DNA of 64,000 nucleotides from Azospirillum oryzae (GTDB taxonomy: Bacteria > Pseudomonadota > Alphaproteobacteria > Azospirillales > Azospirillaceae). The stretch lies in the NCBI RefSeq assembly GCF_900177515.1, contig NZ_FXAK01000008.1:247501-311500 (forward strand). Direction: 5' to 3'. This document shows positions 26,128 to 35,016 of the stretch, piece after piece. The position numbers were made by a program, and so were the translations under genes. The first letter of the stretch is position 1. Each line of letters starts with the position of its first letter. The notes beneath the pieces are model-generated. The model was not told where the DNA came from and ran no database searches. It worked only from the letters and a program-made list of their open reading frames with translations.

Positions 26128-27545
26128 ACGCCCTCCCCTAGCAGCGCCTTGGGTTCCAGGAAGGCGTCCAGCCCGAAGCTGCCATATTCGCGGCCGATGC
26201 CGGACTGCTTGAAGCCGCCGAAGGGCGCCTTCGGGTCGTGGGTCAGGCTGTTGATCAGCACGCGGCCGGCAACGATGCGCTCCGCCACGCGGCGGGCACG
26301 GGCGGTGTCGCCCGACAGCACATAGGCCTGCAGGCCGTAGACGGTGTCGTTGGCGATGGCGATCGCCTCCTCCTCGTCCTCATAGGGGAGGATGGAGAGG
26401 ACGGGGCCGAAGATCTCCTCACGCGCGATGGTCATGTCGTTGCGGACCGCGGTGAACAGGGTCGGGCGCACGAACCAGCCTTCGGTGCCGTCCGGACGCC
26501 CTGCTCCGCCGGCCAGCAGGACGGCGCCCTCCTCGATCCCGACGCGGATGTAGCGCTGTACCCGTTCCCACTGGGTGCGGCTGACCATCGGGCCGACAAT
26601 GGTGGCCGGATCGCGGGGATCGCCGGCGCGTACCGCCTCCACCGCCGCCTTGGTCAGCGCTTCGATCTCGGCGAGGCGGCTGCGCGGGGCGAGCAGGCGG
26701 GTGCCGGCGATGCAGGCTTGGCCGCTGTTCATGAAGGCGGCGTTGACCGCGATCGGGATCGCCTGCGACAGGTCGGCGTCGTCGAGGATGACGGTTGGCG
26801 ACTTGCCGCCCAGCTCCAGCGTCACCCGCTTCAGCGTGTCGGCCGCCGCGCGCAGAATCGCCTTGCCGGTGGCGGTGGAGCCGGTGAAGGAGATCTTGGC
26901 GACGTCCGCATGGCTGGAGATCACCGCCCCCACCCGGTCGCCGCGGCCGGTCACGATGTTGAACAGGCCGGGGGCCAAGCCGGCGGCATGCAGCGCCTCG
27001 GTAACGATCTGGGTCTGGCGGGCGCTCATCTCGCTGGGCTTGATCACGGCGGTGCAGCCGGCGGCGATGGCGGTGGCGAGCTTGCCGCAGATGAAGCCGG
27101 CATTGCTGTTCCACGGCGTGATCAGCCCGGCGACGCCGAGCGGTTCCATGCTGACCGCGGCCGTGCCCATCCGGCGGAGGAAGGGATAGTCGGCCAGCAG
27201 TTCGGCGGTTTCGCGGAAGGCGTTCACCGGGTGATCGACCATGAAGGCGGCGCGCGAGGCCGGGGCGCCATACTCGTCGATCACGGCGTCGAGCAGGTCG
27301 TCGCGCCGGGCGGCGACGGCATCGGCCAGCCGGTGCAGCATGTCGATCCGCTCCGCCTTGCCGGTGCGGGAGAAGGCGGGAAAGGCGCGCTTGGCGGCGG
27401 CGATGGCGGCGCGGGCATCCTCCTCGTCGGCAAGGCGGACGCGGCCGGTGACGGCGCCGGTCGCCGGGTTGTGCAGGTCGAACAGTTCCGTGCCGTGCGC
27501 GGTGACGAAGCGGCCGTCGATATAGATGGTATCGATGCTGTGCAT
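26124..27545 (-). CDS. Aldehyde dehydrogenase family protein
   Basis: NAD(P)-dependent aldehyde dehydrogenase, 473 residues, cytoplasmic. Catalytic Cys in NSGQACIAGTRLL, general base Glu in VTLELGGKSPTV, cofactor loop SFTGSTATGKAIL and the oxyanion Asn in TPWNSNAGFI. C-terminal KAPFGGFKQSGIGREYG is typical. Start ATG 27545 (MHSIDTIYIDG). The divergent LysR gene at 27650 probably regulates it. The substrate is not predictable; the nearest style is broad-range aliphatic or betaine-type enzymes. Confidence 0.92.
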   Translation of the reverse strand: MHSIDTIYIDGRFVTAHGTELFDLHNPATGAVTGRVRLADEEDARAAIAAAKRAFPAFSRTGKAERIDMLHRLADAVAARRDDLLDAVIDEYGAPASRAAFMVDHPVNAFRETAELLADYPFLRRMGTAAVSMEPLGVAGLITPWNSNAGFICGKLATAIAAGCTAVIKPSEMSARQTQIVTEALHAAGLAPGLFNIVTGRGDRVGAVISSHADVAKISFTGSTATGKAILRAAADTLKRVTLELGGKSPTVILDDADLSQAIPIAVNAAFMNSGQACIAGTRLLAPRSRLAEIEALTKAAVEAVRAGDPRDPATIVGPMVSRTQWERVQRYIRVGIEEGAVLLAGGAGRPDGTEGWFVRPTLFTAVRNDMTIAREEIFGPVLSILPYEDEEEAIAIANDTVYGLQAYVLSGDTARARRVAERIVAGRVLINSLTHDPKAPFGGFKQSGIGREYGSFGLDAFLEPKALLGEGV

Positions 27546-27649
27546 GACGGGTCTCGTGGAATGGCTGTTGGCTGGCCATTCAGGTGGCGCAAGGGCCGTC
27601 GGGTGATAAGATGGACAATCCCGCATGAATCGGTGAACGGATCGGGACA

Positions 27650-28549
27650 ATGTCACTCACTGGATTGGCGGAGCTGGAGGCCGTGCAGGCGGTTGCCCGG
27701 CATCGCGGCTTCCGCGCCGCGGCGGCTGAGCTGGGGATGTCACGCTCGGCGCTCAGCCATGCCATTGCGGCGCTGGAGGAGCGGCTGGGGGTGCGGCTGT
27801 TCCACCGGACGACGCGCAGCGTGGCGCTGACCCAGGCGGGGGAGCAGTTCGTCGCCGACACCGCCCCTGCCCTGCGCGACATCCGTGCCGCGTTCGACCG
27901 GCTGGGTGAGCATCGAGCGGCGCCTGCCGGAACGCTGCGCATCAACAGTTCGGCCGGAGCCGCGCGGATGATCATGAAGCCGGTCATCCTGGAGTATCTG
28001 CGCCGTTATCCCGAGATGACGGTGGACATCGTCACCGAAGGCAAGCTGGTCGACATCGTGCTGGAGGGATTCGATGCCGGGGTGCGGCTGGCGGAGCAGG
28101 TGCCGCAGGACATGATCGCCATCCCGCTCGGCCCCGAGCTGCGCTTCGCGGTGGTCGGAACGCCGGAGTATTTCGCCGGTCGGTCCCTGCCCGCCACGCC
28201 GGCCGACCTTGCCGGGCACCGCTGCATCCGCAGCCGGCTGCCGAGTGGCGCGCTCTATCGCTGGGAGTTCGAACGCCATGGCGAGACGGTGACCATCGAC
28301 GGCAGCGGGCCGCTGATCCTGGACAATCCGGATTTGATGCTCGAGGCCGTGCGGGCCGGGATGGGGCTGGGATATCTGGCGGAGTGGCATGTCGCCGACG
28401 ACATCGCCGCCGGGAGGTTGCTGCGCGTGCTGGAGGCCTGGACGCCGCCGTTTCCGGGCTTGTGTCTTTACTATTCAGGCCGGCGCCATCTGCCGCCGGG
28501 GCTGCGGGCGCTGGTCGATCTGGTGCGGGAGATCGGGGGCGGGCGGTAG
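27650..28549 (+). CDS. LysR family transcriptional regulator
   Basis: Regulator of 299 residues with helix-turn-helix [20 protein letters not shown] and [20 protein letters not shown], and an effector domain starting [18 protein letters not shown]. Its sequence resembles the CrgA/AaeR-like branch often tied to aldehyde or quinone responses. Divergent from the aldehyde dehydrogenase at 27545, with a 104-base shared promoter region. The stop is eight bases before a GC palindrome at 28558. Confidence 0.9.
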   Translation: MSLTGLAELEAVQAVARHRGFRAAAAELGMSRSALSHAIAALEERLGVRLFHRTTRSVALTQAGEQFVADTAPALRDIRAAFDRLGEHRAAPAGTLRINSSAGAARMIMKPVILEYLRRYPEMTVDIVTEGKLVDIVLEGFDAGVRLAEQVPQDMIAIPLGPELRFAVVGTPEYFAGRSLPATPADLAGHRCIRSRLPSGALYRWEFERHGETVTIDGSGPLILDNPDLMLEAVRAGMGLGYLAEWHVADDIAAGRLLRVLEAWTPPFPGLCLYYSGRRHLPPGLRALVDLVREIGGGR

Positions 28550-28557
28550 GGCAGCGA

Positions 28558-28573
28558 TGTGGGACGTCCCACA
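28558..28573. repeat. 16-bp palindrome TGTGGGACGTCCCACA, site 1
   Basis: Perfect palindrome eight bases after a stop codon, followed by AATTTCTTCCC. The same word occurs at 33148, once with a G at the last base at 40420, and as a variant with a TAT centre inside the terminator at 45554-45593. Confidence 0.8.
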
Positions 28574-28580
28574 ATTTCTT

Positions 28581-28658
28581 CCCTCTCCCGCTCTCGCGCA
28601 AACTTCGTTTGCGCTGACGCGACAGGTGACCATAGGTCCGCCGAACGCGGGAAGAGGG
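28581..28658. repeat. Composite hairpin element
   Basis: Outer arms CCCTCTCCCGC (from 28581) and GCGGGAAGAGGG (ending 28658) pair with one bulge. Inside is a perfect 8-bp hairpin GCGCAAAC-ttc-GTTTGCGC (28596-28614). It could fold as one long structure in the RNA of the LysR gene and act as terminator or REP element. No coding function. Confidence 0.6.
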
Positions 28659-28708
28659 TTAAGGAGAGGGGGAAGCGCCGCAGGATTTTCACGAAGGTCC
28701 CGCCGTGC

Positions 28709-28755
28709 ATCCCCCTCACCCCGACCCTCTCCCCGGGGGGGAGAGGGGGATTGAG
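28709..28755. repeat. REP-like element (copy b) overlapping the lodB-like stop
   Basis: Contains the palindrome CCCTCTCCCC-N3-GGGGAGAGGG (28725-28747) with the flank CCCCCTCACCCC that is also seen in the copies near 33.2 kb. On the minus strand it encodes the last dozen residues of the flavoprotein gene, ending PLSPPGRGSG. Confidence 0.72.
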
Positions 28756-29906
28756 AGACGCCGTTGCCAGAAGGGGCGGTCTTGCCAGCGGCGTTCCAGG
28801 CCGTACCAAGAGCGCAGATGGGCGCGGTAGGCGTCGCGGATCGGAGCGAGGCCGGCGGCGTAGCCGGACAGCGCGCCGGGATCGCCGAACAGATGACGGT
28901 GGGCGGCCTCGGCGGCGGCCAAGCCGGTGTAGAGCGCGTTGAAAATGCCCTGCGACGACAACGGGTCGAAGCCCAGCGCGGCGTCGCCGACGGCCAGCCA
29001 GTCTTCGCCGGAAGCGGGGGACAGGCTGCTGCTGTGGGCGGCGCAGAAACCGCCCCTCCCCTCCCCCTGCCCTTCCGGTTCGAAGCCGCAGGCGCGCAGC
29101 GAGGCCGCAAGCACGGAACAAGTCGACAGCCGGCGCAGCAGCGATGCCGTGTCGCGGGCATCCGCCGCGGCGGGCAGGTCGGCGTCGGTGTGGAAGGCGA
29201 CGACCCGGCGGCCCTCGGGCAATGGGGCGCTGTACCACCAGCCTTCCGGCTCCGCCTCGATCCAGGTCAGGCCGGACTGGCGGCCGGGGGCATCAAAGCC
29301 ATGGACCCAGCCGCAGACCAGCCGGTCCGATATCGCCCGCCGGGCGCCGAAGCGCTTGGCGAGCGGCGAGCCGCGTCCGCCGGCATCGACCAGCAGGCGG
29401 GCGTGGATGGGAAGGCGGCGGCCGGCGGTCTCCACCTCCAGCAGCCAGCCCTGCCCTGCCCTGTCCACCGACAGCATCTGGGCCGGGATCAGCAGGACGG
29501 CGCCGCGAGCGGCCGCCACCCGGCGCAGCCAGCCGTCGAACCGGCCGCGGTCGAGGTGCCAGCCCGGCCCGTCGAGGTCGCGCAGATTGTCGGCCTCGAC
29601 CGGCAGCGGTCCGCCCCAGACCGACCGGCCGCCATGGCAGGGGGAATGGCCTTCGGCGAGGAAGGCGTCCCACAGACCCATGTCGGTCAGCAGCCGGCGC
29701 GCCGCCGGGGCCAGCGATTCGCCGATACGGACGGCGGGACCCGCCCGCCGGTCCAGCACCAGCACCCGGTGCATCGGCGCGAGATTGAGGGCGAAGGCGG
29801 CGCCGGCGGGACCCGCCCCGACGACGACCGCATCCACCCCGACCGCACACGCCACAGCCTTGTCCGTCTCCGTCCGGTCCCTGACGGCTGCACCAACTCG
29901 GATCAC
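28716..29906 (-). CDS. LodB-like FAD-dependent oxidoreductase (cofactor maturation partner of LodA)
   Basis: Cytoplasmic flavoprotein of 396 residues related to tryptophan halogenase/geranylgeranyl reductase-type monooxygenases. FAD motif VDAVVVGAGPAGAAFALNL at the N-terminus, then GESLAPAARRLL and the second FAD motif in WLAVGDAALGFDPLSSQGIF. In Marinomonas, LodB is needed to build the tryptophylquinone cofactor of LodA. Starting at GTG 29906, it overlaps the stop of the LodA-like gene by GTGA, so the pair is translationally coupled. Its C-terminal residues derive from a REP-like palindrome, suggesting that the original stop was displaced. Confidence 0.85.
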   Translation of the reverse strand: MIRVGAAVRDRTETDKAVACAVGVDAVVVGAGPAGAAFALNLAPMHRVLVLDRRAGPAVRIGESLAPAARRLLTDMGLWDAFLAEGHSPCHGGRSVWGGPLPVEADNLRDLDGPGWHLDRGRFDGWLRRVAAARGAVLLIPAQMLSVDRAGQGWLLEVETAGRRLPIHARLLVDAGGRGSPLAKRFGARRAISDRLVCGWVHGFDAPGRQSGLTWIEAEPEGWWYSAPLPEGRRVVAFHTDADLPAAADARDTASLLRRLSTCSVLAASLRACGFEPEGQGEGRGGFCAAHSSSLSPASGEDWLAVGDAALGFDPLSSQGIFNALYTGLAAAEAAHRHLFGDPGALSGYAAGLAPIRDAYRAHLRSWYGLERRWQDRPFWQRRLSIPLSPPGRGSG

Positions 29907-32902
29907 CGCAGCCCGCGCGGGAAGCGGCGGACCTTGTCGATCCGGCTGAGGTCGACCGGCTGGGTCGCCCGCAGCCCGGCCCCGCCGCCCGACGGGGCCG
30001 GCGCCTTGGTGGACAGCGTGCGGTGGGCGGCCCGGACGGCCTTGGTGTCGACGGTGTCGTCGACGTCGGGGATCGGGATGTGCTGGTCCTCCACCTCGAT
30101 CAGCGGCGGGAACAGCTTGGCGCCTTCCGGATCGGTCGGGCCGGGATTGACCTCCACCACGCCGAGATGGTCGAAGTGATGGATCATGTTGTTGATCTGG
30201 TCGGTGTAGCTGGTGGTGCCCAGCGGCGCCACCCAGGCGGCGCGGTTGGCGAAGGCGGCCAGACGCACCTGGGCCGGCTGGGCGGCGTCCATCACGATGT
30301 CGTAGTTCTCGCGGGTCAGCACCTCGTTGGGCACGCGGGCCGGCCAGAAGGTGGGGACGTTGGGGTCATAACTTGGATCGTAGCCGGAGCGGCAGCTGCC
30401 GGTGTCGGTCTGCCATGGCACCGCCATCCAGCGGGTGATGCCGCCGGGAAGCTGGCCATAGAGCGGGCCGTTGGGGATGGTCACGGTGTCGCTGGACAGG
30501 ATGGCGCCCAGCCCCGGCTCGACCCAGCCCTTCGGCGCGTGGGCGAAGCGGAACGGCTCCATATAGAGGGTGGCAGCCCGCACCGGCCACGTCATCTCGC
30601 AGCCGGGATGGAAGGCGTCGGCAAGGCAGAAGTCGAGCGCGGCGCGGGTCAGCACGTCGCCCTGCTCGTCCAGCGGCACCTGATCGAAGTCGGTGTAGAC
30701 CGGGACCTTGCCCCAATCGTCGTCGAAATCGCCGGCCACCCACTGGTCGAGGAACTCCAGCTGGGTCTGGGTCAGCGAGGTGTACTGGCGCGGCGTCTCG
30801 GCCGGCGGGATGTTCATCGCGTCGCCATAGACCCATGGCCAGGGCGTCGGCGACCAGCTGTCCACCGCGTCATGGCGGAAGGCGTTCTTCAGCACCCGCC
30901 GGGTTTCCTGGTTGGCGAGGCTGCGGTCGCTGAGCCGCGCGATCCATTCCGGCTTGGTGAAGTCGTTGGCGGAGTTCCAGCCGAATCCGGCGGCGAAACC
31001 GGCATTGACCCATTGCAGGCCGGTCATTCGCTCGAACACCGGGTAGATGTCGTGGGTGAAGGACGGGCGGGCGGGCTTCGGCAGGGTGCCCGCCTGGATC
31101 GCCACGTCGCGCATCAGATCCCACATGGTGCGCACCGACTTGCGCTGCGGCCCGTAGTTCGGCGGAGCCACCACGATCCAGGCGGGGGTGACCGGCAACT
31201 CCATGCCGTTCAGCTTGACGATGGCATCGACCGGGCCGTCTGAGGTGTCGTCGTGCCAACCCTCGTTGTTGCCGAAGGTGATCGCCTTGGTGCCGTTGTA
31301 GGAGGAGGAGAAGCCGCGTCCGCCGGTGACCAGCAGGCGGTGGTCGCCCTCCTCGCACCACATGCGGCCGAGATAGACCCGCTCTCCCTGGTGCATGAAT
31401 TTGCCGGCGATCAGCTCGTGGCTCTGGCGGCCGTGGCCGGCGTGAATGGCATGCTCCCCGGCATCCAGCACCAGAGCCTGACGGTCGGCGACGATCGGGT
31501 TGCGCAGCGTGGTCGGGTCGGCGGAGGCCGCTTCCGGGATGTCGAGTGCCAGTTGGAAGCCGTACCAGGCCGACTTCTTGTTGGCGAGATGGACCTTCCA
31601 GGTGATGTCGGCGCCGCTGTCGGCCGCGGTCAGCTCGCGCACGATCCGGCCCATGGCGTTGACGCCATAGATGCGGAAGCGCGCCGCCTGCGGCAGAAGC
31701 CGGCCTTCGGCGTCACGGTAGGGATTCCGCGCCGGGTCGTCGCCGGCCATCAGCGGCTTCGGGTTCGGCACCTCGGGGCCGACGACATAGCCTTCCGGCG
31801 CGTTGCCGATGCGGGCGATGCCGATGGGCGGGTAGATCACCGCCTTGATGATGCAGTCGTCCTTGGGGAGCGGCGGCGCTTCGGTGCGGGGTTGGGTCGG
31901 CTGCTGAAGCGGCTGGCCGTTGGCCTGATGACGGACGTCGGCGCCGTGGTTGTAGACCACCTTGCGCACCGCGGCGATGCTGCCCTGCGGCGCCTGCTCC
32001 ACCGGCGTGCGCCAGATGTTGAAGGCCAGCTCCTGCCCGTAATCGCCCTGGCCGCGGGTGCAGACATCCTGCTTCGGCAGGATCAGCGTCGCCACCGGCT
32101 GATAGGGATACTGGTCGGTCGGCCATTCCTCCGTCGCCTTGTCCAGTGGAAAGCCGACGCTTTTCGGCACCACCTGCACCATGAAGGTGAAGCGGTAGTC
32201 ATCCTCCAGCAGCCGGTTGGCGAGGTCGGTGGCGAGGTAATTCTTGTCGTCCGTGGGCACATTGACCGCCGGATGGCCGGGCGGCGGCGTTTCCGGCACC
32301 AGCGAGTATTTGGCGTAATGGTCGGGGCCGAAGGCGAAGGGCAGGATTGCCCAGTACTGGGTGGTCAGCACGCTGCCGTCGACCTGGGCCGACATGGCGT
32401 TGAGGATGCCGTCGGTCTTCGGGTGTTTCTTGAGATAGCCGGGATAATCCTTCAGGACCGTGCCGGCATAGGTGAACTCGCACATCTCCTCCGCGTTGTC
32501 GACGAAGAAGACGGGAAAGTTCTGCATGATGAAGTCGGCGACGTCGCCGGTCTCGCCCAGCGCGTTGACGCCATCGACGCCCCAGACCTTCAGCCCGATG
32601 CCGAGCGTCGAGCCCAGATCGGGCGAGGTCGGCCCGGTGTCGCTGGAAAAGCGCATCCAGGCCGGAAGCTCGTCCCTGGCAAAGACGCCGACGCGAAGCG
32701 CCTCCGGCCGGTTGGGGTCCATCACCAGACGGCCATGGGCGGCCCCGTGCAGCTTGCGGAACACCGCGCGTTCCGCCGGCTTCTGGCCCAGCGCGATGCG
32801 CTTCATCTGGCCCATGGCGATGAACATCTCGTCCAGCCGCTGGGTGGCGTTGGTCGCGCAGTCGAAGCAGGGGGGACTCTTGTTGGGGTCTTCGGCCGTC
32901 AT
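29903..32902 (-). CDS. Catalase-like domain fused to LodA-type tryptophylquinone amino-acid oxidase
   Basis: 999 residues, two units. Residues about 30-345 resemble heme catalase-like proteins (y4iL type): LHGAAHGRLVMDPNRP with candidate distal His52/His56, and candidate proximal Tyr317 in RKVVYNHGADVRHQANG. Residues about 350-999 resemble LodA/GoxA oxidases: AVIYPPIGIARIGNAPEGY, GRMWCEEGDHRLLVTGG, AFHPGCEMTWPVR (Cys768) and RWMAVPWQTDTGSCRSGY (Trp830). LodA enzymes oxidise amino acids and release H2O2, so the fused domain may remove it. No signal peptide. I start at ATG 32902 with GGAG before it. Whether Cys768 or another residue forms the quinone cross-link needs alignment. Confidence 0.82.
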   Translation of the reverse strand: MTAEDPNKSPPCFDCATNATQRLDEMFIAMGQMKRIALGQKPAERAVFRKLHGAAHGRLVMDPNRPEALRVGVFARDELPAWMRFSSDTGPTSPDLGSTLGIGLKVWGVDGVNALGETGDVADFIMQNFPVFFVDNAEEMCEFTYAGTVLKDYPGYLKKHPKTDGILNAMSAQVDGSVLTTQYWAILPFAFGPDHYAKYSLVPETPPPGHPAVNVPTDDKNYLATDLANRLLEDDYRFTFMVQVVPKSVGFPLDKATEEWPTDQYPYQPVATLILPKQDVCTRGQGDYGQELAFNIWRTPVEQAPQGSIAAVRKVVYNHGADVRHQANGQPLQQPTQPRTEAPPLPKDDCIIKAVIYPPIGIARIGNAPEGYVVGPEVPNPKPLMAGDDPARNPYRDAEGRLLPQAARFRIYGVNAMGRIVRELTAADSGADITWKVHLANKKSAWYGFQLALDIPEAASADPTTLRNPIVADRQALVLDAGEHAIHAGHGRQSHELIAGKFMHQGERVYLGRMWCEEGDHRLLVTGGRGFSSSYNGTKAITFGNNEGWHDDTSDGPVDAIVKLNGMELPVTPAWIVVAPPNYGPQRKSVRTMWDLMRDVAIQAGTLPKPARPSFTHDIYPVFERMTGLQWVNAGFAAGFGWNSANDFTKPEWIARLSDRSLANQETRRVLKNAFRHDAVDSWSPTPWPWVYGDAMNIPPAETPRQYTSLTQTQLEFLDQWVAGDFDDDWGKVPVYTDFDQVPLDEQGDVLTRAALDFCLADAFHPGCEMTWPVRAATLYMEPFRFAHAPKGWVEPGLGAILSSDTVTIPNGPLYGQLPGGITRWMAVPWQTDTGSCRSGYDPSYDPNVPTFWPARVPNEVLTRENYDIVMDAAQPAQVRLAAFANRAAWVAPLGTTSYTDQINNMIHHFDHLGVVEVNPGPTDPEGAKLFPPLIEVEDQHIPIPDVDDTVDTKAVRAAHRTLSTKAPAPSGGGAGLRATQPVDLSRIDKVRRFPRGLR

Positions 32903-33147
32903 TCGCTCCGTCTCCTGGTTCGTCCGGCGGCACTGCCGGGGCGGGGGCATGTCGGGTGCGGGAGGTTGTTTTTGTGTGGTGATTTTCCCGTACCATGACT
33001 CGTGCTTACGCGAGCACTTCAAGGGTTTCCACCGGAAATAATCGGGAGGACGCACATTTTTGGTGGATGGGAGAGATGATGGCGGTGAGGCGTTGCCGGA
33101 GTTGAGGTAGTCTGCGGCTGTTCGTGCCGGTGATCCGGAAGTGCGGA

Positions 33148-33163
33148 TGTGGGACGTCCCACA
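33148..33163. repeat. 16-bp palindrome TGTGGGACGTCCCACA, site 2
   Basis: Identical to site 1 at 28558 and again followed by a T-rich tract (TTTTTCTTGG). It lies in the divergent region upstream of both lodA-like and matB genes, so it cannot be a simple terminator of an adjacent gene here. Confidence 0.8.
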
Positions 33164-33187
33164 TTTTTCTTGGTTGCTGCCTGTGCC

Positions 33188-33228
33188 CCCCTCCCACCCG
33201 GGGAGAGGGCCGGGGTAAGGGGGATGCA
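33188..33228 (-). repeat. REP-like element (copy d), reverse orientation
   Basis: On the minus strand it reads ATCCCCCTTACCCCGGCCC then TCTCCCCGGGTGGGAG, matching copies b and c with a few changes. It forms a head-to-head pair with copy c, 35 bases away. Confidence 0.6.
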
Positions 33229-33261
33229 CAATGGTGGATTCTCGGGTGAGGCACGCGGTGC

Positions 33262-33305
33262 GACCCCCTCACCCTAACCCTCTCCCCGGGGGGGAGAGGG
33301 GATTC
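33262..33305 (+). repeat. REP-like element (copy c)
   Basis: CCCCCTCACCCTAACCCTCT followed by the palindrome whose arms are CCCTCTCCCC and GGGGAGAGGG (33278-33300). It ends 57 bases before the matB start. Confidence 0.7.
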
Positions 33306-33361
33306 CCCCTGCCCCATTGATGTGTATGATGAACAATCCGTTCCGCAGAGGTCCGACCAGA

Positions 33362-34882
33362 ATGAGCGACAACTTCTTCGACATCGCCGCCGCCCGCTTC
33401 CCCGCCGATGCCGACAGCAGCTTCATCGAGCTGGAGTCCGGCCGCCGCTACAGCTACCGCGACCTGATGGAGATCAGCGGCCGTTATGCCCGGCTGCTGG
33501 CGGAGCTGGGCGTCGCCAAGGGCGACCGGGTGGCGGTGCAGGTGGAAAAGTCGGCGGAGGCGGTCTTCCTCTATCTCGCCTGCCTGCGCGCCGGGGCCGC
33601 CTATCTGCCGCTGAACACCGCCTATACGAAGGCCGAGGTCGGCTACTTCCTGGGCGATGCCGAACCGGCGGTCTTCGTCTGCACGCCGGGCAACGAGGCG
33701 GCGCTGGCCGACACCGCGACGGGCGCGGGGGTGGGCACGCTGCTGACGCTGGGCACCGGCGGCGACGGCAGTCTGCCGGACCGGGCGGCGGAGCTGGACC
33801 CGGAGTTCGACACGGTGGCCTGCGCGGCCGACGATCTGGCGGCGATCCTCTATACCTCCGGCACCACCGGGCGGTCGAAGGGGGCGATGATGAGCCACCG
33901 CAACCTGTCGTCCAACGCCGCCACCCTGCACCGCATCTGGGGCTTCCGGCCCGACGACGTGCTGCTGCACGCCCTGCCGATCTTCCACACCCATGGCCTG
34001 TTCGTCGCCACCAACTGCGTGCTGATGAACGGCACCGGCATGCTGTTCCTGGGCAAGTTCGATCCGGATGCCGTGTTCCGCCTGCTGCCGCGGGCGACCG
34101 TGATGATGGGGGTGCCGACCTTCTACACCCGCTTGCTGGCCGACCCGCGCCTGACGCGGGAGGCGGCGGCGCATATGCGGCTGTTCATCTCCGGCTCCGC
34201 CCCGCTGCTGGCCGACACCCACCGGGAGTTCAGGGAGCGCACCGGCCACGCCATCCTGGAACGCTACGGCATGACAGAGACCGGCATGCTGACCTCCAAC
34301 CCGCTGGACGGCGACCGCATCCCCGGCACCGTCGGCTTCCCGCTGCCCGAGGTGTCGGTGCGGGTCGCCGACGAGAAGACCGGGGAGCCGGTTGCGGATG
34401 GCGATGTCGGCGTGCTGGAGGTGAAGGGGCCGAACGTGTTTTCCGGCTATTGGCGCATGCCGGAAAAGACGGCGCAGGAGATCCGCCCCGGGGGCTGGTT
34501 CATCACCGGCGATGTCGGCCGGATCGACGAGCGCGGCTATGTCCACATCATCGGCCGCGCCAAGGATCTGGTGATCTCCGGCGGCTTCAACGTCTACCCC
34601 AAGGAGGTGGAGACGGTGATCGACGGCATCGACGGCGTGGTGGAATCGGCGGTGATCGGCATCCCCCACCCGGATTTCGGCGAAGCGGTGATGGCGGTGG
34701 TGCTGCGCCGTCCGGGCGCTGCGGTCGATGAGGCGGCGGTGGTCGGCGCCTGCCGGGAGCAGCTGGCGAAGTTCAAGGTGCCGAAGGCGGTGGCCTTCGT
34801 CGACGAGCTGCCGCGCAATGCCATGGGCAAGGTGCAGAAGAACCTGCTGCGGGAGGCGTACAAGGGCAAGTTCGGGGCGTAA
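33362..34882 (+). CDS. matB: Malonyl-CoA synthetase (acyl-CoA synthetase, MatB type)
   Basis: ATP-dependent ligase converting malonate (or methylmalonate) and CoA to the thioester, 506 residues, cytoplasmic. AMP-binding signature LYTSGTTGRSKGAMMSHRNL, adenylate motif ERYGMTETGM, hinge motif GWFITGDVGRIDERGYVHI, and C-terminal catalytic lysine in RNAMGKVQKNLLRE. Overall wording (FHTHGLFVATNCVLMNGTGM, IISGGFNVYPKEVE-type) is that of MatB. Start ATG 33362 (MSDNFFDIA), with GAGG about 10 bases before; in-frame starts from 33317 exist. No malonyl-CoA decarboxylase or malonate carrier is next to it, so its pathway context is open. Confidence 0.8.
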   Translation: MSDNFFDIAAARFPADADSSFIELESGRRYSYRDLMEISGRYARLLAELGVAKGDRVAVQVEKSAEAVFLYLACLRAGAAYLPLNTAYTKAEVGYFLGDAEPAVFVCTPGNEAALADTATGAGVGTLLTLGTGGDGSLPDRAAELDPEFDTVACAADDLAAILYTSGTTGRSKGAMMSHRNLSSNAATLHRIWGFRPDDVLLHALPIFHTHGLFVATNCVLMNGTGMLFLGKFDPDAVFRLLPRATVMMGVPTFYTRLLADPRLTREAAAHMRLFISGSAPLLADTHREFRERTGHAILERYGMTETGMLTSNPLDGDRIPGTVGFPLPEVSVRVADEKTGEPVADGDVGVLEVKGPNVFSGYWRMPEKTAQEIRPGGWFITGDVGRIDERGYVHIIGRAKDLVISGGFNVYPKEVETVIDGIDGVVESAVIGIPHPDFGEAVMAVVLRRPGAAVDEAAVVGACREQLAKFKVPKAVAFVDELPRNAMGKVQKNLLREAYKGKFGA

Positions 34883-35016
34883 GGGGAACTCCGGCCAGGG
34901 TCTCCAAGATATCGCTTGTCCGCCTTTCGCGGAGGGCGCAATGCTCGGCCCTCTGCCCGCGCCCTACTCCTTTCGAAGGGGGTGGCGCGGCTCCGGCTTT
35001 TTCATGTGCGCCCGCG

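Larger units (their letters stand above)
32903..33361. other. Intergenic region between the LodA-like gene and matB
   Basis: About 460 bases separating divergent genes. The part nearest the oxidase (32980-33060) is AT-richer, with TTTTTGTGTGGTGATTTTCC, and should carry its promoter. The part near matB is made of repeats: palindrome 33148-33163, a reverse REP-like element (33188-33228) and a forward one (33262-33305). No coding sequence seen. Confidence 0.65.

Noticed and set aside
28559-28754. Small frames reading MWDVPxF through the palindrome and REP element after the LysR gene
   Set aside because: The peptide arises from the palindrome itself (TGTGGGACGTCCCACA); no start signals and no conserved protein.
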